Assembly (NCBI GenBank): GCA_963745175.1 | Contig: CAVUWK010000001.1 | Location: 186,001-250,000, forward strand | Source of the DNA: Bog-473 sp963745175 | Lineage (GTDB): Bacteria; Actinomycetota; Acidimicrobiia; Acidimicrobiales; RAAP-2 | Direction of reading: 5' to 3' | Length of the DNA stretch: 64,000 bases | Shown here: positions 56,386 to 64,000 of the stretch, in pieces | Numbering within the stretch: position 1 is the first letter of the stretch | How the letters are laid out: every line of letters starts with the position of its first letter | The notes under the pieces: model-generated | Database searches by the model: none | The model's input: only the letters and a program-made list of their open reading frames with translations | Told to the model about the DNA's origin: nothing | Translations under genes and position numbers: made by a program

Positions 56386-56604
56386 CTGCCCCCGCTGCGC
56401 CGGACAGGGTTACACCAACGGGCCGTCCCACACGGGACGTCGGCTCGGGTTGAGCTCCTTGTGGACGAAGATGACGAGCGTCAGGGCGGCGCCGGCAATC
56501 GCCAGAGGCGGCACGTTCTGACCCTTGACGGACGGCGCCTCCGGGTTCTGCGCCCGAAGGTGTCCCGTACCGCCGGGGCTGTGACCACTCTCAGCAATGT
56601 GGCT

Positions 56605-57117
56605 TCATTCGGGTGAGTGCAGAATCCTTGTCAAATCCCAGCGGTGATGGAATGCATCGTGAGCGTTAGAGGCTACGACGTCGGACAGTTCCATGGCGCC
56701 GCGCTCTGAGTGCAGCATCACGACTCCCGCTGGATCTGCCTCCTCGACGGCAGCCAGCCAGTCCGCAACCGCGCTGCGGAGCGACCAGGTTGCTCCTTGG
56801 AGAGCAATCTGGTTGTAGTGCCTGGCCTCGGCGAGGAGATCGGGATCATACGGAACGACGTGCGGATCCGCACCTCGTGCGACAGCAACAAGCCGTTCCG
56901 CCCAGATCCGGGTGTTGTCGGTCATGTGTGCGATGTAGCCGCATACGTTCCACCCGAGGTGAGAAAGCCGCTCCGTTCCAGAGGCGTCCGAGACGAGCCC
57001 CTCGACTGCATCGGCAATGTCGCGCATTAGCGAGATCGAGCCGGCTTGCCGAGCGGACCAGGTAAACCCGCACTCGCGACATGGGTCGCCGTAGAGCGGC
57101 GCACCCCAACTATCCAC
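56605..57117 (-). CDS. DinB/mycothiol-transferase-fold protein with an N-terminal CxxC
   Basis: 170 residues. The N-terminus has DPCRECGFTWS, a CxxC that could bind zinc. The DinB-type four-helix bundle then follows, with VCGYIAHMTDNTRIWAERL and the C-terminal SNAHDAFHHRWDLTRIL, whose His residues form the expected metal site. DinB-fold enzymes in actinobacteria use mycothiol as thiol cofactor. Reaction unknown. A similar DinB-like gene lies at 58947 and a TIGR03086 one at 63004. Confidence 0.85.
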   Translation of the reverse strand: MDSWGAPLYGDPCRECGFTWSARQAGSISLMRDIADAVEGLVSDASGTERLSHLGWNVCGYIAHMTDNTRIWAERLVAVARGADPHVVPYDPDLLAEARHYNQIALQGATWSLRSAVADWLAAVEEADPAGVVMLHSERGAMELSDVVASNAHDAFHHRWDLTRILHSPE

Positions 57118-57268
57118 CTTTGAAGTATCCCACTTCGGGATCGGGACTAAGGAGGTTCGACCGAGCGGCTCTCTTGCAGGAGGCTGTCCCCGAGATGCCG
57201 CGATGGTGGGACACCAGGTTGCGTCGGAGTTGTCGGCCTTGGTCCACGGCTCCTTGGTGACTTTCCCG

Positions 57269-57919
57269 TCAGACTCTCTGCCGTGCGAAACGAAGCGACC
57301 ACGCCGTCACGATTCCTGCGAGTAGCAGCGTCTCGATTCCGATTAGGAGGACTGGCGGACCAAGGGCGAAATGGCCGGTCTCGTTGAAAAGGACCAGGAT
57401 CTGACGAGTGGGTGGGCCGTGTGGGATCAACACCGTCGCCAGGCCGAGCAGGACGCCTAGCGATACCGACCAGGATCTCCGGCGGATTATCGGTCGACTG
57501 CAGATTGCGCCGAATGCGACACCCATCACAGCCGTGATGACCTGAGCGGAGATACCGGCAATGACCTCTTTGATGCTTGTGGTAGAGGCGGAGATAATCG
57601 TGGGAGCGATCATTCCCAGGACCCCGAGCACGACTGCCACCAGGAAGCTCACAGCGAGCTTCGAGACACGGACCTTCGTCTGACTGGCCGCACAGACCTC
57701 TGTGATGCTCTGTTGTATCGGATCCTCATTGTTGATGATGACGACCGTCAGCCAGGTGGTGATGAAAAGCAGCGCAGCTGCGCCGATCGCATAGGAAGGC
57801 AGCACAGATCCCGTCTGTGCGCAGATAATGGCGTCGATGGCCCCGAAACAGAGTAGCGGCGCCACCCAGCGCTGCGATCGAAGTGTGTCTCTGGCGACAT
57901 ACCTGACGAGTGCGATCAA
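57269..57919 (-). CDS. ABC-2-type membrane component
   Basis: 216 residues from TTG 57919, whose last bases overlap the ATPase TGA (TTGA). About six hydrophobic helices (VAPLLCFGAIDAII, GAAALLFITTWLTVVII, LAVSFLVAVVLGVLGMIAP, VSLGVLLGLATVLIP, GIETLLLAGIVTAWSL). No ATPase motif. Together with the ATPase gene it forms a small exporter of the ABC-2 kind. Substrate unknown; such pairs often give immunity to peptides or act in antibiotic export, but no precursor peptide was seen nearby. Confidence 0.8.
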   Translation of the reverse strand: MIALVRYVARDTLRSQRWVAPLLCFGAIDAIICAQTGSVLPSYAIGAAALLFITTWLTVVIINNEDPIQQSITEVCAASQTKVRVSKLAVSFLVAVVLGVLGMIAPTIISASTTSIKEVIAGISAQVITAVMGVAFGAICSRPIIRRRSWSVSLGVLLGLATVLIPHGPPTRQILVLFNETGHFALGPPVLLIGIETLLLAGIVTAWSLRFARQRV

Positions 57920-58788
57920 TCGGGGTGTCCTTCGTGGGAATCCGCGCCAACGGATCGCACCGACCAACCTTGTGCTATCGCTGCGGTCAAGACACGATCA
58001 ATATGTTGGTGATCGGTAAGGAGCACGAGAACCCCCTGTCGTTGCCCAAGGCGAGCTTGCGAGACTCCAGGGAGGCAGGCGAGCTGTTCCCGATCTAGCG
58101 CTCTTTCGGTGGGCACGAGTTCAACTTCCACCACACCCGCGCTTGGTGCTCCCGGAGCCTCATCATGGCTTATTTCGGTCAGTTGGCCGTTATGGAGTCT
58201 CAGTTGGCGCTGCGCTGCCTGTCCCTGGAAGACGTGATGGGAACTGATCAGCACAGCGGCGCCGCCAGACTGTGCCTCGCTCGTCAGTTCACCGAGGGCA
58301 GTATGGGCGACGGGATCAAGGCCACTAAAAGGTTCGTCGAGCACCAAGAGCTCGACGGGACCCAAGAATGCCTGGGCGATAACGAGCTTCTGGCGGTTTC
58401 CTTTTGACAGGGAATCGATGGCCTCGTTGGGGCTGGGCTGGAGGTCTAAGCGTTGGAGTAGCTCCCGGCTTCGTGCGTTGATCACTCCCGCGTCGAGCCC
58501 CTTGATCCGGCCCATGTGGGCCAGGTACTCCGTTCCGGTGAACTGTGTCCGGGCGGCCAGCCTCTCGGGCACGTAGCCAATGCGGTCTGGCAGTTTCGCG
58601 ACGCCGTCGTTCGGCCAGCTCACTCCCGCCCCGATTCGAAGCAGTGTTGACTTTCCTGAACCGTTACCGCCAACGATAAGGGTTCTCGACCCAATCTTGA
58701 GATCGAGATCGATGCCGTTGAGCACCCATGGACCATTCCTTGAAAACCGTTTGGTTATCCCGGAGAGGCAGCTTCCTATGTCAGCCAT
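57916..58788 (-). CDS. ABC transporter ATP-binding protein
   Basis: 290 residues from ATG 58788 (TTG 58797 possible). Walker A is VGGNGSGKSTLLRI, signature is LSKGNRQK, Walker B is LLVLDEPFSGLDP, and the switch His is in VLISSHHVFQG. The last third (RALDREQLACLPGV and GVLVLLTDHQHIDRVL) is the C-terminal extension seen in many ABC-2 exporters. Coupled by overlap to the membrane gene that follows. Confidence 0.92.
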   Translation of the reverse strand: MADIGSCLSGITKRFSRNGPWVLNGIDLDLKIGSRTLIVGGNGSGKSTLLRIGAGVSWPNDGVAKLPDRIGYVPERLAARTQFTGTEYLAHMGRIKGLDAGVINARSRELLQRLDLQPSPNEAIDSLSKGNRQKLVIAQAFLGPVELLVLDEPFSGLDPVAHTALGELTSEAQSGGAAVLISSHHVFQGQAAQRQLRLHNGQLTEISHDEAPGAPSAGVVEVELVPTERALDREQLACLPGVSQARLGQRQGVLVLLTDHQHIDRVLTAAIAQGWSVRSVGADSHEGHPD

Positions 58789-58946
58789 GGATACCAAGTC
58801 TGCCTTCTCGGGTGTCCGTGGGCTGTGGAGGGCTTATTTCGGAGTTGTCGGAGGGTGCCTCCGTACGGTGCCGGGAACAGGAGCAGTTCGGCATTGTGGG
58901 ATAGCTCTCTGCGGCGTGGAGGCAGGCACCGGATCAGCCTCACGGG

Positions 58947-59498
58947 TCACCCCACGTACCCACGATCGCCTGGCATGGGTTGCACGTTGATGCCGGCGGC
59001 AGAGAGGAACTGTCGGATCTGGGTGGCGTGCTCAACGACGTGCAGCGGGATGCCGCCGACAATCACTCCGAATAACGTGCCGTGTTGTCGATGGGTGCTC
59101 GGGAGTGGCCGGGCTGCCGCGTCCTCGGTGAACGAGTCAAGCCTGCGACGCACTCGCCAGCGGCAGTAGTCGATGTAACCGACGAGCTCGGCCTTGGTGA
59201 ACATACGGTTGGGAGCGGCGTAGGTGTTCTCGTCAAAGGGTTGTGGCGGTTCCCACGGCTCGAACTCGCCGGTGAGGTCGTAGTCGAGGCAGAACAGCGC
59301 GTGGTATGCCAGGAACCAGGGGGCTGAACCGTGCAATCCCCCGTGCGGCGTCGGACTCGTGGGCGCCTCGTCCGGCCAAAGGTCTGTCTCCCACAGGTCT
59401 TGGGGACAATCTGTCAATGCCGCCTCCATCAGCCGCAGTGCTTCCTCGAAGTTGCTGGCCATGCTCTGAACGAACGGGTTCGGCACGCATAAGGTCAT
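58947..59498 (-). CDS. DinB-superfamily protein
   Basis: 183 residues from ATG 59498 (in-frame ATGs at 59582 and 59462). WFLAYHALFCLDYDLTGEF and GGIPLHVVEHATQIRQFL give the two His-bearing helices of the DinB bundle. A Pro-rich middle contains EPWEPPQPFDENTYAAPNR, a known feature of this DinB branch. Function unknown. The 150 nt between it and the ATPase gene show nothing distinctive. Confidence 0.8.
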   Translation of the reverse strand: MTLCVPNPFVQSMASNFEEALRLMEAALTDCPQDLWETDLWPDEAPTSPTPHGGLHGSAPWFLAYHALFCLDYDLTGEFEPWEPPQPFDENTYAAPNRMFTKAELVGYIDYCRWRVRRRLDSFTEDAAARPLPSTHRQHGTLFGVIVGGIPLHVVEHATQIRQFLSAAGINVQPMPGDRGYVG

Positions 59499-59699
59499 AG
59501 CCCATATCGACGGATCTGGGGAGCGGCACGTGTCCCATAACCTGCGTCTGTCATCCCTGCGGAAGATGTCCCCGTACGCCATCGGGACGGAAGGTCACGC
59601 AGACGCCATCATTGTCATCGGGACGTGACGACCAGGAACCTCAGCGCCGAGCCACCTGGGGAGGGCCAGTTCATACAAGAATCGTTCAGTGCAGCCGTG

Positions 59700-59798
59700 T
59701 CACGAGGGCGGCATCACGACGGCGACGTCGACGATTGCCAGCACCAATGCGGCCGCGAATACCCAGACCAATACCCAGACGGCGGTGTTGTGCTCCAC
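59700..59798 (-). CDS. Possible 32-residue single-helix membrane peptide
   Basis: GTG at 59798 followed by EHNTAVWVLVWVFAAALVLAI and a short end before TGA at 59700. One strongly hydrophobic helix with an Asn/His start, as in other small membrane proteins. No RBS is obvious, so it may be chance. Confidence 0.25.
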   Translation of the reverse strand: MEHNTAVWVLVWVFAAALVLAIVDVAVVMPPS

Positions 59799-59841
59799 GT
59801 CAGCTAATAGCGACACTGGTTACAGGCTCGGTGTGACTTCT

Positions 59842-59870
59842 CTGACGGCTGAAGCCGCCAGCTTCTTTTC
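59842..59870 (+). terminator. Possible hairpin with a T-rich run
   Basis: Imperfect 9-bp stem (CTGACGGCT with AGCCGCCAG, one mismatch) and a 2-nt loop, followed by CTTCTTTTC. No plus-strand gene ends just before it. Terminator or degenerate mobile-element end are both conceivable. Confidence 0.3.
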
Positions 59871-59962
59871 AGGCCGCGGTAGCGGGTGCGAGGCATCGGT
59901 CCCGGACCCTGCGCCACGCCTCGAGGGACAACCTCCCCGGCGAACACCGTTAGCGCTGCCCA

Positions 59963-60008
59963 TTGACATCGTCGGCGGGAGGAGTAATCTACAACCAGAT
60001 GGTTGTAG
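59963..60008 (+). promoter_or_regulatory. Promoter and perfect operator of the ArsR gene
   Basis: TTGACA at 59963-59968 and TAATCT at 59985-59990, 16 nt apart, form a good sigma-70-like promoter. A perfect palindrome CTACAACC-N4-GGTTGTAG at 59989-60008 overlaps the -10, the expected start site and the ATG at 59999. The transcript would begin at or next to the ATG, so it is probably leaderless and self-repressed by the ArsR protein. Confidence 0.75.
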
Positions 60009-60352
60009 AAACTCTGGAGCGCCAGAAACAGGCCGACCGGTTATTTTTCGCGCTCAGCGATGCAACACGGCGCAACATCGTCACGCGGACTCTCGATCGT
60101 GAGCGCTCCGTCAGCGAGCTCGGCCGGCTGTATCCGATCAGCCTCACCGCGGTGCAGAAGCACGTGGAGGTCCTTGTCGACGCCGGTCTCGTCTCAAAGC
60201 ACCGGAGCGGACGGGAACAACTCGTGCAGGGCGAGGTCAACCAACTTCGGCGCGCGCACGAACTCCTCGACGAACTCGAAACGGTGTGGCGGGCCCGCCT
60301 CGAACGCTTCGAAGACGTCCTCAACAAAACTGCTGGGAAGGAAAGCAAATGA
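59999..60352 (+). CDS. ArsR-family transcriptional regulator
   Basis: 117 residues. Winged HTH with RLFFALSDATRRNIVTRTL, the helix ERSVSELGRLYPISLTAVQKHVEVL and the wing KHRSGREQLVQGEV. No Cys or His metal site is seen, so it is the non-metal type that pairs with AHSA1 proteins. ATG 59999 sits in the operator. The TGA overlaps the ATG of the AHSA1 gene by four bases. Confidence 0.92.
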   Translation: MVVETLERQKQADRLFFALSDATRRNIVTRTLDRERSVSELGRLYPISLTAVQKHVEVLVDAGLVSKHRSGREQLVQGEVNQLRRAHELLDELETVWRARLERFEDVLNKTAGKESK

Positions 60353-60846
60353 CCGTTTGGAACGTCGACAAGAACGCAGAGGCCAAGACAATGGTCATCA
60401 CTGCGGAGTTCAAGACGTCTATCACCAACGTGTGGCAGCTGTGGGCCGACCCGCAGCTACTTGAGCGGTGGTGGGGTCCGCCAGGATTCCCGGCCACCTT
60501 CGAGCATCACGACCTCACGCCGGGCGGCACGATCACCTACTTCATGTCCGGCCCCGACGGCGGAGACAGGTTCGACGGCACCTGGAACGTGATCGAGGTC
60601 GACGCACCGACCAGGCTCGTGGTCGAAGACGCCATCGTCGAAGATGACGGAACTCCAAGCGACGGCAATTCCATGACTCGGATGGAGATCGACATCGAAG
60701 CGGCGGGCGACACGACACGCATGATCCTCACCACGCATTTCGACTCGCTCGAAGGGATGGAGCAAGCGATCGCCATGGGTGTGGCCGAAGGCATGAAGGC
60801 GTGCATGTCCCAGATCGACGCTCTGCTGGCCGAGGTCGCGGCCTAG
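60349..60846 (+). CDS. SRPBCC/AHSA1-family protein
   Basis: 165 residues of the START/Bet v1-like fold with a hydrophobic cavity. ITAEFKTSITNVWQLWADPQLLERWWGPPGF and the C-terminal FDSLEGMEQAIAMGVAEGMKACMSQIDALLAE are typical of AHSA1-like proteins. Almost always encoded next to an ArsR regulator; ligand or target unknown. ATG 60349 overlaps the regulator stop. Confidence 0.92.
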   Translation: MTVWNVDKNAEAKTMVITAEFKTSITNVWQLWADPQLLERWWGPPGFPATFEHHDLTPGGTITYFMSGPDGGDRFDGTWNVIEVDAPTRLVVEDAIVEDDGTPSDGNSMTRMEIDIEAAGDTTRMILTTHFDSLEGMEQAIAMGVAEGMKACMSQIDALLAEVAA

Positions 60847-60894
60847 GTGGCAGAACATCTAGACACTCACTCGCCGCTTGGAGAGGAAACTCGG

Positions 60895-61284
60895 ATGGAC
60901 AGACACGGCATCTCGACAGAGAGCGCCCCTGCGGCGCTTGGTCCCTACAGTCAGGCGATCGTCGCCAACGGATTCGTTTTCTGCTCGGGCACGGTTGGTA
61001 TCGATCCCCAAACAGGCGCGCTTCGCGAGGGGGTGGCTGAGCAGACGGAGCAGGCGCTGTTGAACTTGGCCGGCATTTTGGAGGCCGCGGGATCCTCACT
61101 CGATCACCTAGTCAAGACAACGATCTTCTACGCCAACGTTGAGGATTTCGCCACCATCAACGAGGTCTATGGGCGTCACATGCCCGATCCACCGCCTGCT
61201 CGCTCGGCTCCAGCCAATGTGGCTCTGCCCCGAGGTCTCCTCATTTCGATCGAGGCGATTGCGACCATGGAACGAGGGACCTGA
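60895..61284 (+). CDS. RidA-family protein
   Basis: 129 residues. GPYSQAIVANGFVFCSGTVGIDPQTGAL starts the fold. TEQALLNLAGILEAAGSSLDHLVKTTIFYANVEDFATINEVY follows, and the C-terminal AP-ANVALPRGLLISIEAIA completes it. RidA proteins deaminate reactive enamine/imine intermediates, and the key Arg is likely in PARSAPA. GAGAGGAA lies before ATG 60895. Follows the AHSA1 gene by 48 nt on the same strand. Confidence 0.9.
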   Translation: MDRHGISTESAPAALGPYSQAIVANGFVFCSGTVGIDPQTGALREGVAEQTEQALLNLAGILEAAGSSLDHLVKTTIFYANVEDFATINEVYGRHMPDPPPARSAPANVALPRGLLISIEAIATMERGT

Positions 61285-61517
61285 CGGCGCTGACATGTAC
61301 CGAAGCGGACTGGGTGCGGCCGCATCCTTGGCCATCCCCTGATGCCGGTTCTGTGGGCACCTGGGAGGGCACTCGGTCCCGCCCCCCTCCGGGAGTCGTC
61401 GGCTCCGTTCGAAGCGGGTGGCAGAAATACCCGTCTCGGGTGGCACCGACGCTTCGAGCTGCCCTTCGCCCCGGAGGTAGCGGCTCAAGACGCTCGTTGC
61501 CGGGTCCCAAGCGAGGC

Positions 61518-62666
61518 TCAAGCCGCTTCGTCTGACGATTCGAGAGGACTGCCGACCTCGGTCAGAATCCTCTGGCTCATGGCCAGGATGGTCCCGAATG
61601 TGAACCATTGAGTCGGCTCGTCTCGCCAGCGCAGCTGGGTCCGGGCCACCGCCTCGCCTAACGTCTCGCCCGCAACGCGAATCGCAGCACTGAGTCGCTG
61701 CCGGTCGGCAGACTCCACGGGAGACGCGACCCAACTCGCAAAGGCCTCGACTGCTGATGCCGTAGAAACGAGCATGGCGCCGACGGCAGGCATCGGACGA
61801 CCATCGGGCGCCCCGTCCACCAGAGCCCGGGCGATCGACCGCGTCTGAATGGCTACTAACTCACCGATTCGCAACCCCTCGTCCGCGCGCTCGAGCACGG
61901 GACGTTGCCGGCGGGCCCGCGCATTCCAGCGGGCAGTGAGCTGATGCCCCTCGTGGTTCCGCCTCGCGGCGGCGGTGGCATGGACGAGTCCGAGTCCGTC
62001 ACTCCGCCACACCTCGGCCTGTTGGAGGGTCCATGCAGAACTGATGGCCAACCCCATACTGGTGAGGAGGTCGCGACTTTGTCGCAGCGGTGCCAGGGCA
62101 GCTGAGACCACGCTCTCCGGCGATGGCGCCGAAGGACTCGCGAGCACAGCCAAGACGGCGATGGCGGAGCCGATCAATGTTTCCACCACGCGCCGCCCTC
62201 CGTAGTCCGGAGTGGCGCTGCCCACCGCGAAGACGAGGAGGGCGCTGACGGGGACCTGCACGACGCCTTGGGGGCCAAGGCGGACGCTCCAGCCTATGAG
62301 CAGCCCCGCGAAGATGATGATGGCGATACTCCATCCACTCGGGGTGAAGAAGTGGCTCACTACAAGGGCCGCCGCCACCCCCAGGATCACCCCGACGACC
62401 CGCTGGAATGCTCGCGAGAGCGAGTCGTAGACGGTCGGTTGGACAATGAGGAGCACGGCCAGCGGCGCGAGGTACGGCAAACCGTTCGGATAGACGGCAA
62501 GCGCGACTGCCCAGGCAATCCCCGCGGCCACCGCTACCTTCGCCGCCTGGAAGAGCTGAGTGCGGCTGACGAGTGCTGGCACGAACGTTCCAGGCCCGAA
62601 GAATCCTCGCAGTGCACGCCACCTGCTTTTGACCTTGCGCTGAGCCTGTCGAACCATCGTCAGCAC
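61518..62666 (-). CDS. FUSC-family (aromatic acid exporter-like) membrane protein
   Basis: 382 residues. An N-terminal block of about six helices (AAKVAVAAGIAWAVAL, LAPLAVLLIVQPTVYDSLSRAFQRVVGVILGVAAALV, IAIIIFAGLLIGWSVRLG) matches the FUSC/ArAE family. Residues ~180-380 are cytoplasmic and helical, without the second membrane block of full-length AaeB. Expected to export aromatic acids or similar. GTG 62666 with AGGGA upstream. Clean frame. The spacer 61285-61517 before it shows no gene. Confidence 0.85.
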   Translation of the reverse strand: MLTMVRQAQRKVKSRWRALRGFFGPGTFVPALVSRTQLFQAAKVAVAAGIAWAVALAVYPNGLPYLAPLAVLLIVQPTVYDSLSRAFQRVVGVILGVAAALVVSHFFTPSGWSIAIIIFAGLLIGWSVRLGPQGVVQVPVSALLVFAVGSATPDYGGRRVVETLIGSAIAVLAVLASPSAPSPESVVSAALAPLRQSRDLLTSMGLAISSAWTLQQAEVWRSDGLGLVHATAAARRNHEGHQLTARWNARARRQRPVLERADEGLRIGELVAIQTRSIARALVDGAPDGRPMPAVGAMLVSTASAVEAFASWVASPVESADRQRLSAAIRVAGETLGEAVARTQLRWRDEPTQWFTFGTILAMSQRILTEVGSPLESSDEAA

Positions 62667-63003
62667 CGCTCTGTCCCTATCAGGATGTAGGTGAAGCCCT
62701 GAACCCGCTGGCCGTCAACGAGAACGAGTCTGCCAAGGTTCCGGGGATGTTGGCTACAACGCCCCAGCTCGCTGCCGGGACGCCGAGGCAGTTCGGCACA
62801 GTCCGGCACTTTGAAAGACGCTCTTCGGGGCAGTGCCGGGCGGGTTATTGGGACACTCTGAACGCGCCGAACGCCGATTCGTACGGCCGTGCGGGTAGTG
62901 AGATAGTCGTCCTTCGGAGCGCTCGCGAACCGGCGACCGGCGTAGCTAGCCCGGCAGGCCGAGGGGGAACTCCATGGCCGATTCTGATCGCCGAAGCACT
63001 TAG
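62667..63003. other. Intergenic stretch of about 340 nt with a hairpin
   Basis: No supported gene. The only structure is a perfect 8-bp stem CCGGCACT (62803-62810) and AGTGCCGG (62832-62839) with a 21-nt loop. No T-run follows. It could be an operator or a weak terminator. Confidence 0.5.
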
Positions 63004-63576
63004 TTGGATGTGTACGAGAACGCTGCGGTGATCGTGTCAGGAATCGTTGTTGACGAGCTCGGCCACCCGACCCCGTGCCCCAAGTACGACGTGGCCGGAC
63101 TGATCGACCACGTCGTCGAAGCGGGCCAACGGGTGGCCGCTCTCGGCCGGGGGCAGGCACCCCCAGCCGGAGACGAGTCTCCTCACGTGGAGCTCTCCGA
63201 CGCGCCCGGTCAGCTACGTAGCGCTGCGGAACAGGCGGCACAAGCATGGGGAAACAATTCCAGCTTGTCCTTGAGGTACACAATGCCGTGGGGCGAGGAG
63301 TACACCGGGGCCGCCCTGGTGGACATGTACCTGGCAGAGCTGGCCGCACACGCCTGGGACTTGGCCAGGGCCACCGGACAGATCGACAAGTTGGATCCCT
63401 CCCTCGCCTTGCCGGCACTGGAGGGGGCATGGGCCATGATCAAACCTCAGTACCGCAACATGGTCGAGCCTGGAACCCCTTTCGGGGCCGAGGTCTACCC
63501 AGCTCCCGGTGCTGACGACTGGGAACGACTCGCTGCCTTCATGGGACGCGACCCACGGACAACGCTCGGCCTCTAG
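63004..63576 (+). CDS. TIGR03086-type DinB-fold (mycothiol-dependent) protein
   Basis: 190 residues from TTG 63004 (GTG 63010 possible). ELGHPTPCPKYDVAGLIDHVVEAGQRVAAL, and WGEEYTGAALVDMYLAELAAHAWDLARATGQ with the metal-binding His, are diagnostic of the TIGR03086 family. The usual N-terminal helix is short. Reaction unknown; the family is related to mycothiol-dependent maleylpyruvate isomerase. No RBS is obvious at the start. Confidence 0.85.
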   Translation: MDVYENAAVIVSGIVVDELGHPTPCPKYDVAGLIDHVVEAGQRVAALGRGQAPPAGDESPHVELSDAPGQLRSAAEQAAQAWGNNSSLSLRYTMPWGEEYTGAALVDMYLAELAAHAWDLARATGQIDKLDPSLALPALEGAWAMIKPQYRNMVEPGTPFGAEVYPAPGADDWERLAAFMGRDPRTTLGL

Positions 63577-63644
63577 GGGCGAGCGGGGCGCAGGCCTTCG
63601 ATCGACATGGAGTCTTGAGCCCCGGGTATTAGCCGGAGGTAGCG

Positions 63645-63947
63645 ATGGGTCACTCCCGAACGCCCACGCAGAACACCGCTGGCCACAGGTTCTCGGCCGC
63701 TCCGATCGGCGGTTCGGGAATCGCGGAAACTGTCCCAGAAGGTGTAGTGGCGACCGCGACTGAAAATGACCCGACCGCCGGACCGGAGGCAGCACACGGG
63801 TCCGACTTCTCCGCAGAATGGTTGGCGTGGTTGGGTTCACTCATCTCCCGAGCGAGCTCGGAGATCGCTGCGTGGCCCACGTTCGCTCCCGAGCGACCCC
63901 TCGAGCGCTTGGTTCAAGCCTGCCTTACGGGCGTGCTGGTCAGCTGA
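63645..63947 (+). CDS. Hypothetical protein, unrecognised
   Basis: 100 residues. GGAGG lies 8 nt before the ATG, which is the best support for it. A disordered, Gly/Thr/Pro-rich first half is followed by WLAWLGSLISRASSEIAAW, an amphipathic helix, and PLERLVQACL. No family seen. A frame on the other strand covers the same bases but lacks an RBS. After it, 63948-64000 ends the window without a clear gene. Confidence 0.45.
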   Translation: MGHSRTPTQNTAGHRFSAAPIGGSGIAETVPEGVVATATENDPTAGPEAAHGSDFSAEWLAWLGSLISRASSEIAAWPTFAPERPLERLVQACLTGVLVS

Positions 63948-64000
63948 CTCGAAAGACGCGGTACTCGACGCCGCCCGCCAATCGACGGCCCTCAGCAACA

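Larger units (their letters stand above)
59583..59998. other. Intergenic stretch of about 415 nt
   Basis: No gene of normal length is supported here. It holds a possible 32-residue membrane peptide on the minus strand (59700-59798), a hairpin at 59842-59861 followed by a T-rich run, and the promoter and operator of the ArsR gene at its right end. Confidence 0.6.

Noticed and set aside
54319..64000. Integrated phage or ICE at the tRNA
   Set aside because: No integrase, relaxase, structural gene or duplicate tRNA 3' end in the window; only a composition shift supports it.

Overview
The window reads as a stretch of a high-GC actinobacterial chromosome, probably Acidimicrobiia or a close relative (inference). 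The grounds are strong GC bias at third codon positions, many GTG starts and 4-nt ATGA/GTGA gene overlaps. The gene content also fits: MurT/GatD lipid II amidation, PspC and DUF1707 envelope proteins, an MMPL transporter, SCP-x-type thiolase/OB-fold pairs, several acyl-CoA and lysophospholipid enzymes, and mycothiol-type DinB proteins. No plasmid, phage, IS transposase or CRISPR array was seen.

Layout. 0-6 kb: MMPL transporter, cyclic-nucleotide-binding protein, DUF1707 and PspC proteins on the minus strand, facing a PspC-histidine kinase and its LuxR-type response regulator. 6-9.7 kb: cysQ, a cold-shock gene, a carotenoid oxygenase and an exported protein. 9.7-16.9 kb: a minus-strand acyl-CoA operon (acyl-CoA dehydrogenase, thiolase, OB-fold protein, acyl-CoA ligase, SDR, diiron ferritin-like protein, YjbR protein). 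17-20.6 kb: DUF1214 protein, glyoxalase-like protein, sulfotransferase and a PhnZ-like HD oxygenase. 20.8-28.1 kb: an exported anchored protein followed by a complete Liv-type ABC importer (binding protein, two permease halves, two ATPases). 28.1-32.8 kb: aminoglycoside-kinase-like protein, serine beta-lactamase-like hydrolase, DUF4389 membrane protein, methyltransferase. 32.8-39.7 kb: tldE, tldD, a Gfo/Idh/MocA oxidoreductase, an acyltransferase-3/SGNH protein and a GNAT. 39.7-46.7 kb: a LysR regulator, a HAD-PlsC fusion coupled to murT-gatD, yccF, an MBL hydrolase, a small DUF1330-like protein and an odd receiver protein.

46.7-53.5 kb holds the most interesting unit. A TetR regulator is divergent from four translationally coupled genes: a fatty-acyl-reductase-like SDR fused to a HAD-IB domain, a zinc alcohol dehydrogenase, a LarA-like (nickel-pincer family) protein with changed active-site residues, and a lysophospholipid acyltransferase. 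This looks like an undescribed lipid or hydroxy-acid pathway (inference).

After a tRNA-Val(CAC) at 54.3 kb the base composition drops and the gene content becomes accessory: methyltransferase, cupin, DUF4267-like protein, DinB proteins, a small ABC exporter, an ArsR-AHSA1-RidA group, and a FUSC protein. No integrase is visible, so an island is only suggested.

Many genes carry frameshifts. They are densest at 18.2-30.3 kb, where most are single inserted bases, while 47.6-64 kb shows none. Protein similarity continues across the breaks, so most are probably consensus errors rather than decay. For those genes the coordinates given are the span of the intact gene as reconstructed.
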